A DNA stretch of 10,823 bases from CAZDRB01 sp964507925 (lineage in GTDB: Bacteria > Patescibacteriota > Microgenomatia > UBA1400 > UBA12108), in contig CAZDRB010000028.1 in assembly GCA_964507925.1 (NCBI GenBank), forward strand, positions 1 through 10,823, written 5' to 3'. The position numbers and the translations under genes were made by a program. The notes beneath the pieces were generated by a model, which saw nothing but the letters and a program-made list of their open reading frames with translations, was not told the DNA's origin and did no database searches. This document shows, in pieces, positions 5,258 to 10,586 of this stretch (the first letter of the stretch is position 1; each line of letters starts with the position of its first letter).

Positions 5258-5893
5258 ATGAAAAGTGCGAATGTTTCGGTTAGACCAGATTTATTGCCAG
5301 TTTTCTTAAAAACTGTAATACAACGAGACTTATTTACTCCAGGATCACTGAATAACGGAAGACCAGATGATAAGTTGGGATTAACGCCAAGGGAGAGGTT
5401 GGGAGCTTTTTTAGTTTGTGTGGTTGGTCAATTCCTTGATCCGGATAATGCTTGGACTATTGCGTCCGACCCTGAGTCTCAAGATGGAGTAGTTTGTTGC
5501 TATGAGGGGGAGAAGCAGGGTGATGCTATTGCGTTGGAGCAGGTATATATTCCTAGGTTTGAAACAGACGAGCTACAAAGACTTATAGAACAGCGTGTTG
5601 AGAGTAAGAGTTCAAGAGGTGAGCAGTATTCAAAGGGCAGACATCTGGTGGTTTTTTGTAGTAAAGATGGGCAAATTGATCTTGCTAAAGTGTCTGAATT
5701 TCTTGATACACAGAACGCCTTCTTATCCTATTGGGTGATAGCAAGAGTTGACTCGCCTAAGTGGAATTATCTAGTAGCTACACCTAAAACATCTGGTGAT
5801 CCTTGCCTTGCTTACAAAGTCTCAATTGCCGATGATTTTTTATCCTGGGAGGTGGATGTTTTAGGTAGATTGACGGAGAAAATTAATGAGTAG
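5258..5893 (+). CDS. Unknown 211-residue protein, partner of HEPN-type protein
   Basis: I do not recognise a family. The N-terminal half has a hydrophobic core helix (ERLGAFLVCVVGQFL, 46-60). It is followed by strands around D76-G-V-V and E94-Q-V (SQDGVVCCYEGE...ALEQVYIP), an acidic spacing faintly like PD-(D/E)XK nucleases, but the expected lysine is absent, so this is not claimed. A later strand GRHLVVFCSKDGQ (127-139) and helix-strand (LSYWVIARVD) suggest an alpha/beta fold. The ATG at 5258 follows TATAAT by eight bases; the TTG one codon earlier is less likely. Its last eight bases overlap the start of the HEPN-type gene, which implies co-expression and probably a functional pair. Confidence 0.7.
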   Translation: MKSANVSVRPDLLPVFLKTVIQRDLFTPGSLNNGRPDDKLGLTPRERLGAFLVCVVGQFLDPDNAWTIASDPESQDGVVCCYEGEKQGDAIALEQVYIPRFETDELQRLIEQRVESKSSRGEQYSKGRHLVVFCSKDGQIDLAKVSEFLDTQNAFLSYWVIARVDSPKWNYLVATPKTSGDPCLAYKVSIADDFLSWEVDVLGRLTEKINE

Positions 5894-6776
5894 ATATAGG
5901 ATTGTTTATAAGATTAAGACTGTTGCGGAGTTAGTCCATCCGTTTGAGTTTGGTGGTTATAATTTTCTGCAATACAGCCAGGAATTTTGGGAAGATGATT
6001 GTTGGGTTGCTGATAGAACTGTAGAAGCTACTAACTTTGCCGAAGCATTTAACCAGTTTAAACTAGATTTGATCCCAATTATTGAGCAATGTTCTAGCGT
6101 TTCACAGTGTGCTTTCCAGATTTTTGGCGGTAGTTATCTTATTTACAGACTTGATAACAATCCGGATAAAGTAGTGTATATTTTTCTCGTCAAAACATAT
6201 GGTCATGTAGGTTTGCTCTTTGATAAACAGGAGATAGATCAGTTGCAGAATACTAGTAAAGTCGCTAACAAGAATGGCTTTATGTACATAATGGATGCTA
6301 CAAATTGCACAACTTACTACAGCCGACTATCTATGCTAATGTCTGCAGTAGAAGCGTTTGCAGGGGAGGAGGATAAGGCAAAAATTAGGCGTACAAATAA
6401 AACTGAAATGATCGCTATATTAGGCAAGGAATTGTACGACAAGCTGTACTTGTATGGGGTTGGATTAAGACATAAGCTAGTGCATGGGAATATTTCTGAC
6501 CATAATGAGTTTGCCGGATTAACAGATGAAATATATTCAAAAATTAGAGACTATTTAAGTAGTAAATATGATATAGAGATAAACTCTAAAGTTGTTGACC
6601 CCCTAAGGAACTTTAGTGATGGAGGGCAATTTACGAGACTGTTCTATAAATTTAGGTCTGAGCCTGTATTTGAGTTAAAGAGTATTGAAGATGAGCTTTT
6701 AGAGAGATTGGATGCGACTGATAAGTCTAAGGGATTAATCTTTGCAGAATATACGCCGGGGGTGAAGAATTATTAG
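5886..6776 (+). CDS. HEPN-domain-type protein, candidate RNase effector
   Basis: This 296-residue protein has a C-terminal region like the HEPN domains of ApeA/abortive-infection type. A helix with a glutamate (YYSRLSMLMSAVEAFAG, 144-160) is followed about 40 residues later by GVGLRHKLVHGN (191-202). The latter holds the RX4-6H signature (R195, H200, then G201) that forms the RNase active site in active HEPN proteins. The N-terminal 120 residues are a mixed strand/helix domain I do not recognise. HEPN RNases commonly serve in phage defence or toxin systems; that role here is inference. GGAG at 5876-5879, inside the preceding gene, is a Shine-Dalgarno sequence six bases before the ATG, and the genes overlap by eight bases. 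This is a rare SD-led gene in the block, consistent with an internal operon position. Confidence 0.65.
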   Translation: MSRYRIVYKIKTVAELVHPFEFGGYNFLQYSQEFWEDDCWVADRTVEATNFAEAFNQFKLDLIPIIEQCSSVSQCAFQIFGGSYLIYRLDNNPDKVVYIFLVKTYGHVGLLFDKQEIDQLQNTSKVANKNGFMYIMDATNCTTYYSRLSMLMSAVEAFAGEEDKAKIRRTNKTEMIAILGKELYDKLYLYGVGLRHKLVHGNISDHNEFAGLTDEIYSKIRDYLSSKYDIEINSKVVDPLRNFSDGGQFTRLFYKFRSEPVFELKSIEDELLERLDATDKSKGLIFAEYTPGVKNY

Positions 6777-6852
6777 TCTAGGAGTCCCAATGGAACTGTG
6801 GGAGTGAGTAAAGTATTGGGGTGCTACGGATGTATCTTCTTGGCAAGAATGT

Positions 6853-6858
6853 TACTAT
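6853..6858 (+). promoter_or_regulatory. Possible -10 box of the 107-residue gene
   Basis: TACTAT ends nine bases before the ATG at 6868. It is weaker than the other boxes of the block. The rest of the 6777-6867 gap shows only doubtful traces of the repeat. Confidence 0.3.
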
Positions 6859-6867
6859 CGTGTCAAT

Positions 6868-7191
6868 ATGTTGATGGAATACATGGTTGTTGTTTTGGGT
6901 TATAGGAGAATATATGGGTTTGAGAGCGGGGGAGTTGAGAGGTTAAAGGTTGAACTTGGAGAGTACAACCTCCTAAGCGTATTACAGTCTTTATCAAAAG
7001 TATCGTTGAGACTGAATTCTAAAGGTTTTACAAACCGAGATAACCAAGTCGGTTTAATTAGAGATATATTTGCGAATGACTTGCCATTTCGGCAATTAAT
7101 CCTAGAAGCTATAAAAAAATTGTTGAAAGAAGATAAGCATAAAGATGTGGTCTGGGCTTTGTTCTTTGAACAGTCTTTACTCCTTCTATAA
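6868..7191 (+). CDS. Unknown 107-residue helical protein
   Basis: I do not recognise this protein. It opens with a hydrophobic strand (MVVVLGYRRIYGF) and continues as amphipathic helices (VERLKVELGEYNLLSVLQSLSKVSL, then FRQLILEAIKKLLKEDKHKDVVWALFFEQSLLLL). The C-terminus is strongly hydrophobic, but the helix contains charges, so a soluble helical bundle is more likely than a membrane anchor. ATG codons at 6868, 6874 and 6883 are all possible starts; 6868 fits the -10 spacing best. It is the last gene of the accessory block and ends 57 bases before the 3' end of tRNA-Trp, into which it reads antisense. Confidence 0.55.
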   Translation: MLMEYMVVVLGYRRIYGFESGGVERLKVELGEYNLLSVLQSLSKVSLRLNSKGFTNRDNQVGLIRDIFANDLPFRQLILEAIKKLLKEDKHKDVVWALFFEQSLLLL

Positions 7192-7248
7192 AAAAGTATT
7201 GATATATACGAGAAAAATGGAGCCGTGTCGCCTGTAATTTCTATCTTG

Positions 7249-7319
7249 CAGGGACGGAAGGAATCGAACCTTCGTTGGAGGTTTTGGAGACCTCTGTCCT
7301 ACCGCTGAACGACGTCCCT
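7249..7319 (-). tRNA. tRNA-Trp (anticodon CCA)
   Basis: This 71-base tRNA on the minus strand folds as a full cloverleaf. The acceptor stem AGGGACG pairs with CGTCCCT, and the D stem is GTTC/GGAC. The anticodon stem GAGGT/ACCTC closes the loop CTCCAAA (anticodon CCA), and the T stem GAAGG/CCTTC has the loop TTCGATT. The discriminator is G73, as usual for bacterial tRNA-Trp. The 3' CCA is not encoded (the genome continues CAAG), so a CCA-adding enzyme is needed. The D-stem-adjacent base 9 is C and the variable loop has four bases, mild departures from consensus. The 3' end faces the accessory block, and the last bases are those repeated in its cassette elements. Confidence 0.95.
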
Positions 7320-7328
7320 ACACTTACT

Positions 7329-7334
7329 ATTTTA
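7329..7334 (-). promoter_or_regulatory. -10 box of tRNA-Trp
   Basis: TAAAAT on the minus strand ends nine bases upstream of the tRNA 5' end, so the precursor would have almost no leader. The -35 region (GAGACT at 7352-7357) is poor. Confidence 0.35.
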
Positions 7335-7365
7335 ACCCAAGTCGCTTGAGAAGTCTCGCAAATTG

Positions 7366-7371
7366 TATAAT
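7366..7371 (+). promoter_or_regulatory. -10 box of the 74-residue membrane protein gene
   Basis: A perfect TATAAT ends six bases before the ATG at 7378. It lies divergent from the tRNA promoter in a 58-base gap. Confidence 0.5.
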
Positions 7372-7377
7372 CTCAGA

Positions 7378-7602
7378 ATGAGTGAAAGACTAATGCCTGA
7401 TGTAAAAGAAACGGCATATAGGCTACTTCCGCTAGTAGCCGCATCTGGGATCGGATTTGCTTTTCCAGAGATGGCACCGGTATGCCTTGGCTTTATGGTT
7501 GCGTATTCTGGCTTTGCTAGTGGCAACAGTTATTTGAGGAGACACTCAGGACCCGAGCAGGAGACTCAGAGCCCAGGAAATGACGGGGGAGATAAGAGCT
7601 GA
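7378..7602 (+). CDS. Small membrane protein, 74 residues
   Basis: Two closely spaced hydrophobic segments (about residues 16-29, LLPLVAASGIGFAF, and 32-48, MAPVCLGFMVAYSGFAS) separated by a short turn suggest a small hairpin membrane protein with a charged, disordered C-terminal tail (RRHSGPEQETQSPGNDGGDKS). I do not recognise a family. The ATG at 7378 follows TATAAT by six bases; an upstream in-frame codon at 7363 would overlap the promoter. The last 57 bases overlap the 3' end of the metalloprotease gene on the other strand, which covers most of the tail. It ends on TGA. Confidence 0.55.
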   Translation: MSERLMPDVKETAYRLLPLVAASGIGFAFPEMAPVCLGFMVAYSGFASGNSYLRRHSGPEQETQSPGNDGGDKS

Positions 7603-8169
7603 GATTGGAGATATTCCACCGGCGATCGGCAAGAGCATCATGATCAAGATAATTGTCCCGTATTGGTGCATGACCGAGCTAAATTCTTGATAGAGACTCT
7701 GGGGCAAGATTCCGCCGAGGATCTTCTCGCCGTCCAGAGGATAAACGGGGACGAGGTTAAAGACAGCAAGCATAATGTTCATCTGGATAATGAGGGTCAA
7801 GACTGAGGTAAGGAAAAAACCAAGGGGAAAAACTCTGATGAGGAAAGTGAGGACAAGGGCAACAATGATGTTAGAAACAGGACCAGCGAGCGCGATAAGG
7901 CCAGCGTCTCGACGGGGAGAACGGAGGTTATACGGGTCAAACACAACGGGTCGTCCCCAGCCGAATCCGAGGAGGAGGAGGGCGACAGTGCCTAGTGGGT
8001 CGAGGTGAGAGCGAGGGTCAAGCGTCAAGCGACCTTGCGAGCGTGGAGTTGGGTCTCCCAGGCGGTCGGCCAGATAGGCGTGTGCAAATTCGTGGACTGA
8101 GATTGCGATCACGAGCCCTACTGCCCAGACGAGGAAAAACAGGGGACTCGTGAAGAGGTTTGAGAGCAT
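7546..8169 (-). CDS. M50/S2P-family site-2-type zinc metalloprotease
   Basis: This 207-residue integral membrane protein belongs to peptidase family M50 (site-2 protease), the short class without PDZ or CBS domains. The zinc-binding HExxH motif is H26-E27-F-A-H30 in the first helix. The second motif, NLVPVYPLDG (138-147), supplies the third zinc ligand D146. GWGRPVVFDPYN (70-81) and the ALAGPVSN turn (94-100) match the family's conserved loops. At least four further hydrophobic segments follow. Such proteases cut membrane proteins within the bilayer, often in signalling; the substrate is unknown. The ATG at 8169 is chosen because TATACT (8176-8181) ends six bases upstream; the codon at 8184 lies inside the promoter. 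The 3' end overlaps the neighbouring small membrane protein gene. Confidence 0.9.
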   Translation of the reverse strand: MLSNLFTSPLFFLVWAVGLVIAISVHEFAHAYLADRLGDPTPRSQGRLTLDPRSHLDPLGTVALLLLGFGWGRPVVFDPYNLRSPRRDAGLIALAGPVSNIIVALVLTFLIRVFPLGFFLTSVLTLIIQMNIMLAVFNLVPVYPLDGEKILGGILPQSLYQEFSSVMHQYGTIILIMMLLPIAGGISPISALISPVISWALSLLLGS

Positions 8170-8175
8170 GACATT

Positions 8176-8181
8176 AGTATA
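8176..8181 (-). promoter_or_regulatory. -10 box of the M50 protease gene
   Basis: TATACT on the minus strand ends six bases before the ATG at 8169. A fitting -35 box is not evident. It is divergent from the promoter of the surface protein gene. Confidence 0.45.
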
Positions 8182-8196
8182 CAATACTCAAGAAAG

Positions 8197-8224
8197 TTGA
8201 CTATTTCTAGATTTTTGATACACT
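8197..8224 (+). promoter_or_regulatory. Promoter of the surface protein gene, leaderless type
   Basis: TTGACT (8197-8202), a 16-base spacer and TACACT (8219-8224) lie nine bases before the ATG at 8234. The ATG at 8225 touches the -10 box and is therefore rejected as start. Confidence 0.55.
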
Positions 8225-8233
8225 ATGGGTTAT

Positions 8234-8824
8234 ATGAAGAAGATTTTGGTGCTTGTTGTAGCTCTGTTTGTATTTTCCCAAACTGCCGAGGCTCATGAGG
8301 GACTGGTGGACTTGACCAGCTCGAGTGTGTCATGCAAGGGTATCTCGGTTTATCAAGACGGGAGTTACCGTGTATCGGGACGCTGTGACGGCCTGGTTTA
8401 TCCATTTGAGACGCTTTATAACAAGTATGTACTTTGGGGCAAAGCCTCGACTCGTGGCGAGATGATCAGAATCGCCGAGATTGATCGTGGATACTTTTCT
8501 GGCTCGATTTCAACAACTTTTGACTCTATGTATGTGACTGCCGAAAAAGATGGACTCGTCCGCAAGCCGAGTGATCGCCAGATTCTCTCTGGATCGATTA
8601 CTCCTTTTAGCTTTGACAAAAGTCAAGTAACTGCAGCTCCCGTGACCACGACTACAACGGCGCCAGTTACCAAGACGACCGCTAATACTTCAGGCGCAAC
8701 CGCCTCTGCCGGATCGGTAGTCGGGCGGATAGTCAGCTCGCTCCTCGTAATCGTCCTAGTGATAGTCGGGATCGCAATCGGAGCCTCGCTCCTATTCCGC
8801 AAGCGCGGCTCAGTTAGTGCGTAA
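8234..8824 (+). CDS. Secreted, membrane-anchored protein with Thr-rich stalk
   Basis: This 196-residue protein has a Sec signal peptide (MKKILVLVVALFVFSQTAEA) with a good signal peptidase I site after AEA at residue 20. An extracytoplasmic domain of about 115 residues follows, with two early cysteines (SCKGISVYQDGSYRVSGRC) that could form a disulfide. Next comes a low-complexity Thr/Ala/Ser stalk (PVTTTTTAPVTKTTANTSGATASA), then a C-terminal transmembrane helix (IVSSLLVIVLVIVGIAIGASLLF) and a basic stop-transfer (RKRG). The topology is outside domain, stalk, membrane, tiny cytoplasmic tail. I do not recognise the domain; a cell-surface or periplasm-like role is inferred from topology alone. 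It is divergent from the M50 protease. Confidence 0.8.
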   Translation: MKKILVLVVALFVFSQTAEAHEGLVDLTSSSVSCKGISVYQDGSYRVSGRCDGLVYPFETLYNKYVLWGKASTRGEMIRIAEIDRGYFSGSISTTFDSMYVTAEKDGLVRKPSDRQILSGSITPFSFDKSQVTAAPVTTTTTAPVTKTTANTSGATASAGSVVGRIVSSLLVIVLVIVGIAIGASLLFRKRGSVSA

Positions 8825-8839
8825 TTTTTTGATATCTGA

Positions 8840-8845
8840 TAGAAT
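8840..8845 (+). promoter_or_regulatory. -10 box of rpmB
   Basis: TAGAAT ends nine bases before the ATG at 8855, with no Shine-Dalgarno sequence between. No good -35 box is seen, so readthrough from the upstream gene is also possible. Confidence 0.4.
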
Positions 8846-8854
8846 ACCAAGTCT

Positions 8855-9067
8855 ATGGCTAATGTTTGTGAACTTTGTGGGAAAAAGAGAGACGTGGGGC
8901 ACAACGTGTCGCATGCCAAAAACCGCACCCAGAGGATCAGAAAGCCTAATCTCCATACTCACCGCTTGGTGACACCAGACGGCAAGATCAAGACCCGTCT
9001 TTGCACCAAGTGCTTGAGGACGGTCAAGGAATTTTCGGCGCAGGTTGCGAGTCCAGCTGGTAAGTAA
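8855..9067 (+). CDS. rpmB: 50S ribosomal protein L28
   Basis: This is a 70-residue ribosomal protein L28, part of the large subunit. It opens MANVCELCGKKRDVGHNVSHAKNRTQR, the family's N-terminal block (ending KRxxGNNVSHSxxRTxR in most bacteria), and continues with KPNLHTHRL. Two CxxC pairs (C5/C8 and C50/C53) make it a zinc-binding form. The closing segment IKTRLCTKCLRTVKEF is also typical. The start follows TAGAAT by nine bases, without a Shine-Dalgarno sequence, in contrast to rpmG in the same window. The nuclease-like gene begins 22 bases downstream with its own -10 box. Confidence 0.95.
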   Translation: MANVCELCGKKRDVGHNVSHAKNRTQRIRKPNLHTHRLVTPDGKIKTRLCTKCLRTVKEFSAQVASPAGK

Positions 9068-9077
9068 GATTTTCCGG

Positions 9078-9083
9078 TATACT
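9078..9083 (+). promoter_or_regulatory. -10 box of the RecB-like gene
   Basis: TATACT ends six bases before a GTG at 9090, with a run of T between. No Shine-Dalgarno sequence or -35 box is seen. Confidence 0.4.
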
Positions 9084-9089
9084 TTTTTT

Positions 9090-10532
9090 GTGAGCGATAA
9101 ACCAGTTTTAGAACAGCGTGGGATGACTATTGTTGCAACTCCTGTTGCCAAAAGTAAAGAAGATTCTCCCTTGAAGTCCGAAAAATCAGGTGAAAATGGT
9201 CCGAAGTACGCAGAAAATCAGCAGATGTATCTAGGGAGTTTGGTGCATCTTTTTGTGCAAGAAGAGCTTGGCGCGCGCTCCTTTACCGGAATGGAAAAAT
9301 ATCGGGAGTATCTAGTTGAGCTTGGATTTGGGCAGATAATTGATAAATTTAGCGATTTTGCGAGAGATGTCAAAAGCAGAGTCGAGGGAGATAGCGATCC
9401 TCGCTACAAGGAGACCGTCTGGTTTGATGAGTTGCCGTTTTTGCCTCGACCCGAACAAGTAAAGAAAATCGAAGAGTTTGTGGAGCGAATAGCGAGTGGG
9501 CGGTATGAGGGAACACTAAAGAAAATACCAGGGTATGAAAATAGCAGTGTGGACGAACTGGTCAAGGATTTCTTGTCTGATCCAGACTTTGCGATTAGGT
9601 ATGCTGATGATCCTGAATCAAGGAAGATTGATTTTTCTGGGGTTTTTGCGCTTGATAAAGATGATAATCATTATGATTCTGATTTTTTGGAGCTATGCTC
9701 GGACTTGGGCGCGATTGCCAGTTATTCGTACTTTATGATCGATTATCCCTACGACTCCGAAAATTTTACCGTCAGAGAATATGTCGAGCGTCACAAGAAA
9801 TACGGGAGAGTCGTGATGGGAGCTTCCGCTAGGCCCGACCTCTTAGGTTTTGCGCCTCTAATGGGCGACCATGAAGCAAGCGAGATGATAGATTGGCTTG
9901 AGAGTTTTGTTGTCATACCAAGAGAAGAGGGCGACGAGTCACCTGAGCTACATTTTGGCAAGCGACACCTTCATGATTTTGAGAGTTATGGAGTCAAGAA
10001 TAGAGAGATGGCAGGCGAATTTTTGAATATGCTTGCGGAGGGGAGAATTAAGTATAGCTTGATTGAGATCAAGGGACAGTTTAAAAGCGAAAAGAAGGGT
10101 AAAAAGGTGATATGGCAAGATGAGGTGGCAGAGGGGCACTATCAGGACGTGTCGCATACTCTCATGGCGATGGTGCAGTGGGCAACCAGAATGGCAGGGA
10201 AAGGTGATGAGGGAGGACTGGGCTCATCAGGGAGAGCTGCATTGATCGAGATGACAAAACTTGAGAGCAGGGAAGGTCGAGTCGGACTGGCGCTAAGCGA
10301 TAAAAAATCGATAGTAAAAATATATCAACAACTAATGAAAGGTCCACACAAAATATATCTGGCAAGACTATTTTGGCCGATTTATAACGAGAAAAAGAAA
10401 AAACAGAAAGGTGGGATTGACTTATCTGTTGAAAGTAGGCAAGAAGTCAATGTGCTTGTGCCGAGGATGCTGAGAAACCATCTTGCAAACATAGGCAAGT
10501 CAATGATTGGGACAGTACTCGAGAGAAAATAG
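9090..10532 (+). CDS. Probable RecB-like PD-(D/E)XK nuclease family protein
   Basis: This 480-residue protein shows, in order, the motifs of the RecB/Cas4-type (PDDEXK_1) nuclease fold. These are GSLVHLFVQEE (49-59), like the GxxxHxxxE motif I; ARPDLLG (247-253) with D250 as the metal-binding aspartate; SLIEIKGQ (323-330) with E326-x-K328 as the (D/E)xK core; and HYQDVSHTL (350-358), where a glutamine helix usually follows. The usual terminal tyrosine of the QxxxY motif is not clear. A long charged insertion (residues 95-240) separates motifs I and II. No helicase domain is present, so it is a stand-alone nuclease or an inactive relative; its DNA substrate is unknown. The GTG at 9090 follows TATACT by six bases. 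Reading from 9045 would overlap rpmB and is rejected. Confidence 0.55.
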   Translation: MSDKPVLEQRGMTIVATPVAKSKEDSPLKSEKSGENGPKYAENQQMYLGSLVHLFVQEELGARSFTGMEKYREYLVELGFGQIIDKFSDFARDVKSRVEGDSDPRYKETVWFDELPFLPRPEQVKKIEEFVERIASGRYEGTLKKIPGYENSSVDELVKDFLSDPDFAIRYADDPESRKIDFSGVFALDKDDNHYDSDFLELCSDLGAIASYSYFMIDYPYDSENFTVREYVERHKKYGRVVMGASARPDLLGFAPLMGDHEASEMIDWLESFVVIPREEGDESPELHFGKRHLHDFESYGVKNREMAGEFLNMLAEGRIKYSLIEIKGQFKSEKKGKKVIWQDEVAEGHYQDVSHTLMAMVQWATRMAGKGDEGGLGSSGRAALIEMTKLESREGRVGLALSDKKSIVKIYQQLMKGPHKIYLARLFWPIYNEKKKKQKGGIDLSVESRQEVNVLVPRMLRNHLANIGKSMIGTVLERK

Positions 10533-10549
10533 TCGTTTGGCAAATAGTT

Positions 10550-10555
10550 TATACT
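10550..10555 (+). promoter_or_regulatory. Possible -10 box of the right-edge gene
   Basis: TATACT lies 31 bases before the ATG at 10587, predicting a leader of roughly 25 bases that carries the Shine-Dalgarno sequence. No matching -35 box is seen. Confidence 0.35.
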
Positions 10556-10576
10556 ATATTTATTAACATGTTTGTT

Positions 10577-10585
10577 GGAGGTGAT
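10577..10585 (+). promoter_or_regulatory. Consensus Shine-Dalgarno sequence of the right-edge gene
   Basis: GGAGGTGAT, nearly the full anti-16S consensus, precedes the ATG at 10587 with optimal spacing. It contrasts with the SD-less starts of most neighbours. Confidence 0.75.
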
Positions 10586-10586
10586 T

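Noticed and set aside
7192..7248. A rho-independent terminator after the last block gene or after other genes
   Set aside because: No GC-rich hairpin followed by a T run was found at this or other gene ends.
8142..8165. A further repeat copy (GGGACTCGTG ... GAGAG) near the M50 start
   Set aside because: It lies inside the N-terminal coding region of the protease, lacks the TTGCA start, and the match is short enough to be chance.
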